Below are positions 9,737 to 18,393 of a stretch of 64,000 nt of DNA, in pieces; the first letter of the stretch is position 1, and the number at the start of each line of letters is the position of its first letter. The translations under genes were made by a program, and so were the position numbers. Below the pieces are notes generated by a model. That model was not told the DNA's origin, made no database searches, and was given only the letters and a program-made list of their open reading frames with translations. Source of the DNA: Collinsella sp. AF23-2 (GTDB lineage Bacteria > Actinomycetota > Coriobacteriia > Coriobacteriales > Coriobacteriaceae); assembly GCF_003459245.1 (NCBI RefSeq), contig NZ_QRVG01000003.1, positions 1 through 64,000 of the forward strand, given 5' to 3'.

Positions 9737-10020
9737 CCTGTCGTTGAATCAAATCGTACTATCGACAACCATTGTACGTAGGCGCTTTAGCGTCTCAGGG
9801 CACAATGGTATTGAGTTTTGCGGGTAGCAATATACTACGAAGACGAATTAACGTACAGTTGTACAGTATCTTAAATTTCAGCAGGTCACAAAACCACAAC
9901 CCGCACAAATTAGCAATTCAAATAGCATCGGGGACGTTCTTAAACGACTAGTCAAACAAAAACGCCCCCAATGACTACTTAGGACCACGAAAGCGTCGCT
10001 GGTTGAGCATAAGTAAGCGA
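9737..10020. other. Intergenic region upstream of the YhgE pair
   Basis: AT-richer than its surroundings, and likely to hold the minus-strand promoter of the YhgE pair; I could not fix convincing -35/-10 boxes. A stretch near 9956-9966 (AAAACGCCCCC) resembles the outer arm of the R1 element that follows. No credible ORF is seen. Confidence 0.45.
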
Positions 10021-10118
10021 AAACGCCCCTAAGCGAGCAAGGTGACGCGAAAGAGGAGGGAAGCGTACTTCGGTACGCGACCGACGATTGAACGTCAGAT
10101 TGCCGCTTAGGGGCGTTT
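10021..10118. repeat. R1 structured element, copy a
   Basis: Outer 15-bp stem (AAACGCCCCTAAGCG and its complement), then a second imperfect stem. Inside are conserved unpaired strands GAAAGAGGAGGG and ACCGACGATTGA on either side of a hairpin GCGTAC-TTCG-GTACGC. A second copy at 63859 keeps the loops while both outer stems differ yet still pair. It lies just downstream of htpG on the minus strand. The transcribed strand is unclear. Confidence 0.8.
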
Positions 10119-10166
10119 GCAGCGTCGAGCTGTTACGCGGTTTGGTAAAACCGCGTAACTACCTAA

Positions 10167-12191
10167 CTACATCAAGTTGCAGACAGCCGCCGCGAAGGCC
10201 ACGGGGTCCTCGGGTAGAATGCCCTCGACCAGCAGGGCCTGATCGTAGAGCAGGCCGGAGTACTGCTTGATCTTGTCGGCGTCACCTGCCTTCTGGGCAG
10301 CGACAAGCTTGTCAAAGACCGGGTGCTTGGCGTTGAGCTCGAGCACGCGCTGGCTCTTGGGCATGCCGTCGGGCGCGCCCTCGGGCCCCTTCTGGAGCAC
10401 CTTCTCCATCTCGAGCGAAAGCGGACCCTCGGTGGTGATGCAAGCGGGGGCATCGGTCAGGCGCGCGGAGACGGCAACTTTCTCGACCTTGTCACCGAGC
10501 GCCTCCTTCATAGCGCTAAAGAGGTCCTCGTTTTCCTTGGTGGCGTCCTCGGCCTCCTTCTTCTCGTCCTCGGTCGCCAGATCAAGATCGCCAGTCGCAA
10601 CGTTCTTGAGCTCCAGGTGACGATCCTCGACCTCGGGCTCGGCACCGTCGGCAACGGCCTTTTCGGCAGCCTCGCGGGCGGCGTCGTCCTCGTAGATCTT
10701 GGGCATATCGGCGGCCACGTACTCACGCATAGCCTGGAACGTGAACTCATCCACATCCTGCGTCAGCAACAGCACGTCATAGCCGCGCTCGAGCACGCCC
10801 TTTACCACGGGCATCTTGGCCAAGCGCTCACGCGAGTCGCCGGCGGCGTAGTAGATGGCCTTCTGATCCTCGGGCATGCCCTTGGCATACTCGGCCAGGG
10901 TGATCATCTTCTGCTCCTTGGCAGACCAGAACAGCAGCAGGTCGGCGAGCTCGTCGGCCTTCATGCCGTAACTCGAGTAGATGCCGTACTTCAGACCGCG
11001 ACCAAAGTTCTCAAAGAACTTCTCGTATGCCTCGCGGTCGTTGTCGCGCATGTCCTCAAGATCGGCAGTGATCTTCTTCTCGACACGCTTGGCAATGGCC
11101 TTGAGCTGACGGTTCTGTTGCAGCGTCTCACGCGAGATGTTGAGCGTCACGTCGGCAGAGTCCACGACACCGCGCACAAAGTTGTAGTAGTCGGGCAGCA
11201 GGTCGTCGCACTTCTCCATAATCAGCACGTTGGAACTGTAGAGCGCCAGGCCCTTCTCGTAGTCCTTGCTGTACAGATCGAACGGGGCGCGACCCGGCAC
11301 AAACAGCAGCGCATCGTACTCAAGCGTACCCTCGGCATGGAAGCTGATAGTGCGCGCGGGATCGTCAAAGTCGTGGAACGTGGACTTGTAGAACTCGTTG
11401 TAATCCTTCTGCTCAACGTCGGAGCTGCGCTTTTTCCAGATCGGCGTCATGGAGTTGATGGTCTCGAGCTCCTGGTAGTCCTCGTACTCGGGCTTGTAGT
11501 CGTCGCCGGCGTCCTCGGGCTTGGGTTTCTGGCGGCTCTTGCTCACCATCATCTGAATCGGGTAGCGCACATAGTTGCTGTACTGCTGAATCAGGCTCTT
11601 GAGGCCCCACTCGGTCAGGAAGCGATCGTAGGTCTCGGCCTCGCCGTCGGCGTCGAGCTTCTCGTTCTCGCGCAGCGTCAGGATGACATCGGTGCCGTGC
11701 TCGGCGCGCTCGCCGTCTTCGATGGTGTAACCCTCAAGACCATCAGACTCCCACACGTGAGCGGTGTCCTCGCCATAAGCGCGGCTGACGACCTTTACGT
11801 GGCTGGCGACCATAAAGGCGGAGTAGAAGCCCACGCCAAACTGGCCGATGATGTCGACATCGGAGCCCTGTTGCTCGGCGTTCTCGGTCTTAAACTCCTC
11901 GGAGCCGGAATGGGCGATGGTGCCCAGATTGCGCTCGAGCTCCTCGGCGGTCATGCCAATGCCGTTATCCGAGATGGTAATGGTGCGGGCGTCTTTATCA
12001 AAAGAGACGCGAATAGCCAGGTCGCCCTGGTCGAGTTTGACACTCGGGTCCTGCAGGCTCTTAAAGTTGAGCTTGTCGACGGCGTCGCTCGCATTAGAGA
12101 TAAGCTCGCGCAGGAAGATTTCCTTATTGGTGTAGATGGAGTTGATCATGAGGTCGAGCAGTTTTTTGCTCTCGGTCTTAAATTGACGCAT
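10167..12191 (-). CDS. htpG: Molecular chaperone HtpG (Hsp90)
   Basis: ATP-dependent cytosolic chaperone of 674 residues. The N-terminal GHKL ATPase shows ELISNASDAVDKL (near 30), DNGIGMT (near 77) and GQFGVGFYSAF (near 113). The middle domain follows (ISRETLQQNRQL near 350), then a C-terminal dimerisation region. A Glu/Asp-rich insertion (about 520-565, with TEDEKKEAEDATKENEDL) is longer than in E. coli HtpG and of unknown role. ATG at 12191. Monocistronic; no CIRCE-type operator is evident upstream. Confidence 0.97.
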   Translation of the reverse strand: MRQFKTESKKLLDLMINSIYTNKEIFLRELISNASDAVDKLNFKSLQDPSVKLDQGDLAIRVSFDKDARTITISDNGIGMTAEELERNLGTIAHSGSEEFKTENAEQQGSDVDIIGQFGVGFYSAFMVASHVKVVSRAYGEDTAHVWESDGLEGYTIEDGERAEHGTDVILTLRENEKLDADGEAETYDRFLTEWGLKSLIQQYSNYVRYPIQMMVSKSRQKPKPEDAGDDYKPEYEDYQELETINSMTPIWKKRSSDVEQKDYNEFYKSTFHDFDDPARTISFHAEGTLEYDALLFVPGRAPFDLYSKDYEKGLALYSSNVLIMEKCDDLLPDYYNFVRGVVDSADVTLNISRETLQQNRQLKAIAKRVEKKITADLEDMRDNDREAYEKFFENFGRGLKYGIYSSYGMKADELADLLLFWSAKEQKMITLAEYAKGMPEDQKAIYYAAGDSRERLAKMPVVKGVLERGYDVLLLTQDVDEFTFQAMREYVAADMPKIYEDDAAREAAEKAVADGAEPEVEDRHLELKNVATGDLDLATEDEKKEAEDATKENEDLFSAMKEALGDKVEKVAVSARLTDAPACITTEGPLSLEMEKVLQKGPEGAPDGMPKSQRVLELNAKHPVFDKLVAAQKAGDADKIKQYSGLLYDQALLVEGILPEDPVAFAAAVCNLM

Positions 12192-12393
12192 GTGCAGTCC
12201 TTTCGCGCTACCCCCGTCCGCAAAAACGGCCCGGTTGCCCGAGCCGCATCGCAGACCTGCTATGTCCAGACTTAGATTTTATAACCCATTAGCGCGCATA
12301 TATACATACGGAATCGAAAAACTGTATGTCCAAACGCTCTGATACGCCAATTGCCAAGGAGTGTCCCCGACTGCCGGCAGGAAAGGAACGTCC

Positions 12394-12894
12394 CTATCTG
12401 CCATCTACGCGCTTGGCCATCCAAGCATGGGGCTGGCCCTCGTCTTCGTAGTCCACCGGGGCAATCTGCGTGTAGCCCGCCTTGGCATAGAGCGGCAGCA
12501 CGTATTCCTGCGCATGCAGCTTAATGAGCTTGGCGCCGGCATCACGCGCGCGCGTATCACTGGCCTCGACAATCTTGCTCGCCAGACCGCGACGGCGCAT
12601 GCTCGGCAGCACAGCCACGCGCCCCATAATGTAGGTCTCCCCCGCCGCGACGCCTTCGTCCAAGTCGCACGCCGGCGACACCGGAGCCTCCGCGTCAGCC
12701 GCACGCTCAAGCTCTTCGGGAAACACGCGCGAGCAACCGGCAAGCTCGCCGTCTACATAGAGCGTCACATGAATGCAGTTCGGATCCTCGTCGATAGCGT
12801 CAAACTCGTTCTCGTAGCCCTGCTCGTCCATAAAAACGACGCGGCGCACCAACGCCGCGTCATCAAAGCATCCCGTCTTAAGTTGGATATCCAT
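12394..12894 (-). CDS. GNAT-family N-acetyltransferase
   Basis: A 166-residue acetyl-CoA-dependent acyltransferase fold. The acetyl-CoA-binding loop is visible as VLPSMRRRGLASKIVEAS, followed by GAKLIKLHAQEYVLPLYAKAGY, which matches GNAT motifs A and B (ElaA/YjdJ-like proteins). Two ATGs are in frame; the one at 12894 has an AAAGG site eight bases upstream and is preferred to 12912. The acceptor is not predictable. About 120 bases of AT-rich DNA and a short GTGTCCCC-type repeat remnant separate it from htpG. Confidence 0.85.
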   Translation of the reverse strand: MDIQLKTGCFDDAALVRRVVFMDEQGYENEFDAIDEDPNCIHVTLYVDGELAGCSRVFPEELERAADAEAPVSPACDLDEGVAAGETYIMGRVAVLPSMRRRGLASKIVEASDTRARDAGAKLIKLHAQEYVLPLYAKAGYTQIAPVDYEDEGQPHAWMAKRVDGR

Positions 12895-12933
12895 GGCTGC
12901 CCTTTCATTCAATGCGAACGTTAGGGACAGATT

Positions 12934-13584
12934 TTAGCGAAAATGAGCTCCGCGCACGCTAAACTTCGCGCGAGCCTTCGCCAGGCAGTCGTAATGACCC
13001 ACGTTATGGGCATCGCTCGCGATGAAGCTGTACAGGTTCTGATCGAACAGGCGCTGTGCCGGCTTTTTCTCGCGACCAAAGCGACCGCCGGCAATAAAGT
13101 CCGCCGAAGCCTGCAGCTTGCAGCCCATATCGACCAGGCGCTCCGCCACGCTTACATCCTTTTGAACCGCACGATAGCGCTCAGGATGAGCGATGATCAC
13201 CTGGTAGCCACGGCACTGCAAATCGTAAATCGTGTTCTCGTACTCTCTAAACGCATACGCATCGGCATGCGTCGAAAGCTCGAGCAGAAACTCGTTGGTC
13301 CCATCGAAATGCAAGTGATCCGCGGCATCGATACCAAGCTCAACGAGCTTTCGATGGTTGACCTCGAAGCCCATCTGGAGCGGAAAACCGTCAGCGTTAT
13401 CGCGCAGCAGCTCAAAGGCATCCCACATCTTGTCGTAATCAAAATAGGGATCACGGCAGTGAGGAGTGCAAACGATTCTGGTTACACCGGCCCGCTTGGC
13501 AGCCTCGAGCATCGCCAAGCTCTCTTCGAGATCGGCGGCGCCGTCGTCTACACCCGGCAAGATATGGCAATGAATGTCACGCAT
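12934..13584 (-). CDS. CpsB/YwqE-type tyrosine-protein phosphatase (PHP domain)
   Basis: Mn-dependent PHP-fold phosphatase that dephosphorylates capsule or exopolysaccharide tyrosine kinases. N-terminal metal motif DIHCHILPGVDDGA (residues 3-16), then CTPHCRDPYFD (near 39), HPERYRAV (near 132) and a late SDAHNVG motif. 216 residues, slightly shorter than typical (about 250). Last gene of a three-gene unit, 17 bases after the kinase gene. The natural substrate is probably the Tyr-rich tail of that kinase. Confidence 0.9.
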   Translation of the reverse strand: MRDIHCHILPGVDDGAADLEESLAMLEAAKRAGVTRIVCTPHCRDPYFDYDKMWDAFELLRDNADGFPLQMGFEVNHRKLVELGIDAADHLHFDGTNEFLLELSTHADAYAFREYENTIYDLQCRGYQVIIAHPERYRAVQKDVSVAERLVDMGCKLQASADFIAGGRFGREKKPAQRLFDQNLYSFIASDAHNVGHYDCLAKARAKFSVRGAHFR

Positions 13585-13601
13585 AGGTCAGCCTTAATCA
13601 A

Positions 13602-14339
13602 CTAAACGTTTGCTCGGTTGGTGAAGATGCCCTTTTTGGAAGTGCCCTGATCGTCGGAGCCCTTCTTAACCTTCTTACCGTCCTTGGTGTAGTAAGAATA
13701 GTAGTACTCGCTGGTCTCGGTCTCACAGTAATTCATGACGGTACCGATGAGCTTGACCTTCTCGGACTTCTTAAGCTGGGCGATAGCGTTGAGCGCCTCT
13801 TCGCGCTTGGTAAAGTCCTCGCGCACCACGAACAGCGCGCCGTCGGTCAGGCTGGCAATCTCGGCAGCATCGATGAAGGTGCCGACCGGAGGAGCATCGA
13901 AGATGACGTACTGGAACTTAGCAGACAGTGCCTTGACCAGCTTGGCAAAGCGATGGGAGACGATGATGTCGGCAGGATTGGGAATATGCGGCTCGGCATC
14001 GAGGAAGTAGAAATTCTTCTGACCTGTCTCGACAATCGCCTGGTCGATAGAAACCTGCTCGGACAGGACTGCATAGAGTCCGCCGCGGGAGCGGACGCCG
14101 AGCATATCGGCAAGGGACCTGCGACGCATATCAGCCTCGACCAGCAGGACACTCTTGCCGCTCGTGGCGATTGCCTGAGCAAGATTAATGGAAACCGTAG
14201 ACTTGCCCTCGTTGGGAATCGAGGAGGTAACGGTGATGGTGCGAATGGGGTCGTCCACGCTCGCAAAGCGGATGTTGGCCAGAAGGGTCTTGGCGGCATT
14301 CTGCACAACGAGCTTATCGGTGTTCTTTGCCTTAGCCAT
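13602..14339 (-). CDS. CpsD/CapB-family tyrosine-protein kinase (BY-kinase)
   Basis: Cytoplasmic kinase half of a bacterial tyrosine kinase. Walker A IPNEGKSTVSIN (41-52), Walker A' LLVEADMRRRS (65-75) and Walker B FDAPPVGTFIDA are intact. A C-terminal tyrosine cluster (SEYYYSYYT) is the expected autophosphorylation site. The activating membrane partner is encoded immediately upstream (gap of two bases). It should regulate chain length or export of a surface polysaccharide. No glycosyltransferase, flippase or polymerase gene is nearby. Confidence 0.93.
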   Translation of the reverse strand: MAKAKNTDKLVVQNAAKTLLANIRFASVDDPIRTITVTSSIPNEGKSTVSINLAQAIATSGKSVLLVEADMRRRSLADMLGVRSRGGLYAVLSEQVSIDQAIVETGQKNFYFLDAEPHIPNPADIIVSHRFAKLVKALSAKFQYVIFDAPPVGTFIDAAEIASLTDGALFVVREDFTKREEALNAIAQLKKSEKVKLIGTVMNYCETETSEYYYSYYTKDGKKVKKGSDDQGTSKKGIFTNRANV

Positions 14340-14341
14340 GC

Positions 14342-14998
14342 CTATTTACCACCTTTCATAGCCGGAATTCGGCCAACAACGGGAATACCCAGGAGCTCTT
14401 CTGCCTCTTCGGCACCGCGGATGCGGGTATTGAGCATGTCTGCCAAAACGACATAGGCAACTGCGATAAAGATACCGGCGAGGAACGCGACGGCAATATA
14501 CAGCGTGCGCTTGGGGCCGCTGGGGGCTTCGGGGGTCTTAGCCTCGTCGATAACGTTGATGCTCTGGGCAGCGCCGACGTTCTGAGCGACCGTACTCACC
14601 GAGCTGGCAATGGCCTTTGCGACCTCAGCCGTCTCCTTGGCATCGGTGCCGGTAACCGAAAGCGTAATGACACGCGTGGTGGTCTCGGAGGAAACAGACA
14701 CCTTGTAGTCATCCAAATCGGTGAGGCCCAGTTCTTTGGCGGCGCCGCTCTTAACGCTATCGCTATCCAGCAGCGTGGCGATATCGTTGGAAAGCATCTG
14801 GCTCGCCGAGAGATCGTTGTAGCTCATCTGACCGCTATCGTCGGTCTTGGCGAGAATGTACATGCTCGTCGTCGCGGTATAGGTGTTGTCCATCGCAACG
14901 AAGGACACGATGCCCATGGCGATCGCGCAGACCACCGGAAGGGTGATGACCAGCTTGAGGTGCTTCTTCAGCAGCTGGAACAGTTCGAGAAGGGTCAT
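14342..14998 (-). CDS. Wzz/YveK-type chain-length determinant (kinase activator)
   Basis: Membrane protein of 218 residues with helices at about 15-37 and 170-192 flanking an extracellular Wzz domain, and a cytoplasmic tail ending GRIPAMKGGK. This is the CapA/YveK layout that pairs with separate CapB-type kinases in Gram-positives. First gene of the polysaccharide-regulation unit; the promoter is expected in the 15.0-15.1 kb gap. Confidence 0.9.
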   Translation of the reverse strand: MTLLELFQLLKKHLKLVITLPVVCAIAMGIVSFVAMDNTYTATTSMYILAKTDDSGQMSYNDLSASQMLSNDIATLLDSDSVKSGAAKELGLTDLDDYKVSVSSETTTRVITLSVTGTDAKETAEVAKAIASSVSTVAQNVGAAQSINVIDEAKTPEAPSGPKRTLYIAVAFLAGIFIAVAYVVLADMLNTRIRGAEEAEELLGIPVVGRIPAMKGGK

Positions 14999-15132
14999 GC
15001 AGCTTGCCTTTCATTTCCCCAGTTCGGATTGACAAAACTGTCCGTATGTTATCGCATCTTTTTACCGAGACCAAACTCTATACATAAGAAACAGGCTCTC
15101 CTGTAAAAATGTCGGAAGCAATCGTAAAATTG

Positions 15133-15167
15133 CACAACAACGCCGCACCCGAAAGTCAAATGCGGCG
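15133..15167 (-). terminator. Possible terminator of the phoBR unit
   Basis: CGCCGCA / TGCGGCG arms around a 13-base loop, followed on the minus strand by TTGTTGTG. It sits 27 bases past the sensor-kinase stop. The broken T-run lowers confidence. Confidence 0.45.
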
Positions 15168-15193
15168 TCTACATCATTATCTATGTTGTATCG

Positions 15194-16618
15194 CTATGCG
15201 AATGGCTCGTCCTGCTGTATGGGAAACGCCACCGTAATGGTGGTTCCCACGCCCAACTCGCTCGATAGATCGAGCGTGGCGTGATGATACAGGGCCGCAT
15301 GCTTGACAATGGCAAGCCCCAGGCCGGTTCCGCCGCGTGCCTTGGACCTACTCTTGTCCACGCGATAGAACCGCTCAAATACCTTGCCCTGTTCTTCAGG
15401 CGCGATACCGATTCCCGTGTCGGCGACAGCGAGGAACGGATGGCCTTTGTCGTTGGTGCCGCACTGCAGCGTAACCGTACCGCCGGGCCGATTGTAGCGG
15501 ATGGCGTTGCTTGCCAGATTATAGATGAGCTCGTCGACCAAGCGCGACACGCCTTCGATGACCACAGGCTTGGTCTCATGACTTATCGTCACATTCACCT
15601 GACGGGCGACCTGTTCAAGACGCTGCTCAACCGCGTAGATCGCACGCGAGAGCTCAATAGGCTCCGTGGACCCAATGGGCACTGCCTCGCCTTCAGTTGC
15701 ACGTTCGGCCTCGTCCAAGTTAGACAGCGTAAGGATGTCGTTGACAAGCGCTGCCAAGCGGCCCGCCTCACGATAGATGCGACCGCCAAAGTTGCGCAGG
15801 TCGTCCTCGCCCTCGACCATGCCATTTGCGATGAGCTCGGCATAGCCCGAAATCGCCGTAAGCGGCGTCTTGAGCTCATGGGTGATATTCGCCGTGAACT
15901 CGCGGCGCATACGGTCGTTGTCCGCTAGCACCGCCATTTGGCGCTTGAGTTCCTGGCGCTGCGACTCGATGCGCTCAAGCATGGGGACCATCTCGGCATA
16001 GGCGTGCTCATAGCTACGGCGTGGGTGATCCAAATCCACCTCTTGCAACGGCGCGATGATGGCACGGGACTCACGGCGCGCCATAAAAAACGAGAGTACT
16101 GCACCCGCTGCTGCGATAAGCAGCATCGGCGCCAGCATCGACAGCAAAATCGCCGCAACGCCAGGCTGGGCCTGCGCCAAGCGAACGACCTGGCCGTTAT
16201 CAAGGGTGACGGCGCGATACAGCATAATCTCGTCGAGTGTAGAGCTTGCGCGCTCCGCGGAACCCGAACCACTCTCAAAGGCCTCGATGACCTCGGGGCG
16301 ATCGCCATGGTTGGGCAGTGTGGAAGGCGACGCCTCGTTGTCGTAGGCAACAGATCCGTCCTTATTGATCAGCGTGATACGAAGATCCTCGCGATCGAGG
16401 CTTCGCAAGAACGGAATGGGCTCCTGCTGCTCGTCGAGGGCGGCAGCAATGAGCTCGGTTTCCTGCGCCAGATTGGCACTCGTGGCATCCGCCAAAGTGT
16501 TTTGCACAAAGAACGCACCCAGCACCGTAAACGCCACGATAACCGCCATGGCGCAGACAAAGATCGTCACAAAAACGCGGTGCGACAGCGTATGTTTTCC
16601 CTGGGGGGCGAAGACCAC
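15194..16618 (-). CDS. phoR: PhoR-like sensor histidine kinase
   Basis: A 474-residue membrane kinase. Helices at about 15-40 and 165-185 bracket an extracytoplasmic sensor. The H-box reads NITHELKTPLTAISGYAE, followed by N-box SNAIRYN, G1 DTGIGI and G2 GGTGLGLAIV. GTG start at 16618 with a GGAGGAG site that spans the end of the response-regulator gene; the stop-start gap is three bases. With the PhoB-like regulator and pstB upstream, phosphate sensing is the likely role. Confidence 0.9.
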   Translation of the reverse strand: MVFAPQGKHTLSHRVFVTIFVCAMAVIVAFTVLGAFFVQNTLADATSANLAQETELIAAALDEQQEPIPFLRSLDREDLRITLINKDGSVAYDNEASPSTLPNHGDRPEVIEAFESGSGSAERASSTLDEIMLYRAVTLDNGQVVRLAQAQPGVAAILLSMLAPMLLIAAAGAVLSFFMARRESRAIIAPLQEVDLDHPRRSYEHAYAEMVPMLERIESQRQELKRQMAVLADNDRMRREFTANITHELKTPLTAISGYAELIANGMVEGEDDLRNFGGRIYREAGRLAALVNDILTLSNLDEAERATEGEAVPIGSTEPIELSRAIYAVEQRLEQVARQVNVTISHETKPVVIEGVSRLVDELIYNLASNAIRYNRPGGTVTLQCGTNDKGHPFLAVADTGIGIAPEEQGKVFERFYRVDKSRSKARGGTGLGLAIVKHAALYHHATLDLSSELGVGTTITVAFPIQQDEPFA

Positions 16619-16621
16619 GGG

Positions 16622-17350
16622 TTACTCCTCCGATGCGGTGGCCGCGGTGTCGTCGCCTTCGGCACCATCACCGGCAGAAGGCTCGGCCAGGCGATAACCC
16701 ACGCCGCGCACGGTCTCGATGGCGCTGGCATGCTCGCCCAGTTTTTGGCGAAGCGTCTGCACGTGCACGTCAACGGTGCGCGAACCGCCGTCGAAGTCCC
16801 AGCCCCACACGCTCTGCAGCAACGACTCGCGGGTAAAGACCACGCCGGGCTTGCGCATGAGGTACTCGAGCAGGTCGAACTCGCGCAGGGTGAGCTTAAG
16901 CGGCTCGCCGGCAACGGTCACCTCGCGATGGCTAGGCGAAAGCACGATGTCGCCCACGCTGAGCACATCGCTCGCCTGCTTGACCATGCCGCCGCGACGC
17001 AGCAGTGCGCGGCAGCGGCTCGCAAGCTCCATGAGCGAAAACGGCTTAGTCAGGTAATCGTCGGCACCGCCATCGAGCGCCATCACCTTGTCGAGTTCGG
17101 TGTCTTTGGCGGTAAGCATCATGATGGGCACCGTCGCCGTCAGGCGATCGGCACGCAGGCGACGCATAATCGCCAAGCCATCGGTGTCGGGCAGCATGAT
17201 ATCGAGCAGCACAGCATCGGGCACCCGTCGCGCCACGGCAGCTTTAAACTCGCCATCACACGAAAAGCCCTCGGCCTCGATTCCCTGCTTGCGCAGCGCG
17301 TAGACTGTCAAATCCCTGATGTTGTCATCGTCCTCGACGTAATAGATCAT
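16622..17350 (-). CDS. phoB: PhoB-like OmpR-family response regulator
   Basis: Receiver domain with acidic pocket EDDD (6-9), phospho-acceptor in VLLDIMLPDTDG and conserved Lys in YLTKPFS. The C-terminal winged helix shows LTLREFDLLEYL and GYRLAEP. 242 residues including a short acidic tail. ATG at 17350 with AAAGGGG upstream. Coupled to the kinase gene behind it and 64 bases after pstB, so all three may be co-transcribed. Confidence 0.92.
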   Translation of the reverse strand: MIYYVEDDDNIRDLTVYALRKQGIEAEGFSCDGEFKAAVARRVPDAVLLDIMLPDTDGLAIMRRLRADRLTATVPIMMLTAKDTELDKVMALDGGADDYLTKPFSLMELASRCRALLRRGGMVKQASDVLSVGDIVLSPSHREVTVAGEPLKLTLREFDLLEYLMRKPGVVFTRESLLQSVWGWDFDGGSRTVDVHVQTLRQKLGEHASAIETVRGVGYRLAEPSAGDGAEGDDTAATASEE

Positions 17351-17414
17351 GTTGAACCCCTTTGCGGCCGATATGACCGCATCTTAACCCTAAAGGCACC
17401 TGTAAAAGACAGCG

Positions 17415-18290
17415 TCAGCCAAAACGCCCCGTCAAATAATCCGCGGTGCGCGGATCGGACGGATTCTTAAAGAGTTGCGCGGTGGGCGCGTGCTCCACCA
17501 GCTCACCCAGCAAAAAGAACGCAACCGAATCGGAAATACGCGCGGCCTGCTGCATGTTGTGCGTCACGACCACCAGCGTGCAGGTCTCCTTGAGCCCGCA
17601 GGCCAGCTGCTCCACCACCAACGTCGACACAGGGTCGAGTGCCGAAGTCGGCTCGTCCATCAGCAGAATGTCGGGCTGCACGGCAAGTGCGCGGGCGATG
17701 CACAGGCGCTGCTGCTGTCCACCCGAAAGACCCAGGCCCGACTCTTTGAGCTTGTCCTTGACCTCGTCCCACAGGGCAGCGCGACGCAGGGAGTCCTCGA
17801 CCAGCTCATCGAGCACGGCGCGGTCGCGCACACCCATACCGCGAGGACCGTAGGCGACGTTGTCGTAGATGCTCATGGGAAATGGGTTGGGGCGTTGGAA
17901 CACCATGCCCACGCGCTGGCGCAAACGGCAGATGTCGCAATCGCCCAGGATATCTTGACCATCGAGCGCAATCTTGCCCTCGATGCGGCAATCCTTGATG
18001 CCGTCGTTCATGCGGTTAAAGCAGCGCAGCAACGTGGACTTTCCGCAGCCCGAAGGCCCGATGAACGAGGTGATCTGCTTGTCGCGGATCTTGATATTCA
18101 CGTCCTTGAGCGCATGGTGGTCGCCATAGAACAGGTCGAGGCCCTCGACGTCGATGCGCGTCGGCGAGGCGGCAAGATCCTCTGCCGTGGGGCGAGTCGC
18201 ATCCCCAACCTCGCGCTCATGCGCGGCCTCGGCCTGCGCTTCCATGAGTTCTTCAAGCTCCGTGGGCTCCACAGCCGCAGCAGCCGTCAT
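17415..18290 (-). CDS. pstB: Phosphate ABC transporter ATP-binding protein
   Basis: ATPase of the PstSCAB importer. Walker [14 protein letters not shown], signature [15 protein letters not shown], Walker [14 protein letters not shown] and the switch His in [15 protein letters not shown]. It carries an unusual N-terminal extension of about 45 Ala/Glu-rich residues before the ABC domain. The ATG at 18290 has a GGAGGTG site; the ATG at 18305 has no site of its own and is rejected. The usual pstS, pstC and pstA genes are absent on either side. Confidence 0.94.
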   Translation of the reverse strand: MTAAAAVEPTELEELMEAQAEAAHEREVGDATRPTAEDLAASPTRIDVEGLDLFYGDHHALKDVNIKIRDKQITSFIGPSGCGKSTLLRCFNRMNDGIKDCRIEGKIALDGQDILGDCDICRLRQRVGMVFQRPNPFPMSIYDNVAYGPRGMGVRDRAVLDELVEDSLRRAALWDEVKDKLKESGLGLSGGQQQRLCIARALAVQPDILLMDEPTSALDPVSTLVVEQLACGLKETCTLVVVTHNMQQAARISDSVAFFLLGELVEHAPTAQLFKNPSDPRTADYLTGRFG

Positions 18291-18393
18291 ACCGCACACC
18301 TCCATATCGATATCAATTCAGCAGTATCGATAGTAGGAATCGCGGCTCATACGCACGTGAGCACATTGTCAAGTGTTTGTAAGGGCACGCTAG

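Noticed and set aside
10323..12275. A 650-codon plus-strand ORF opposite htpG
   Set aside because: Antisense shadow caused by GC-rich codon bias; the minus strand encodes a full, conserved HtpG.
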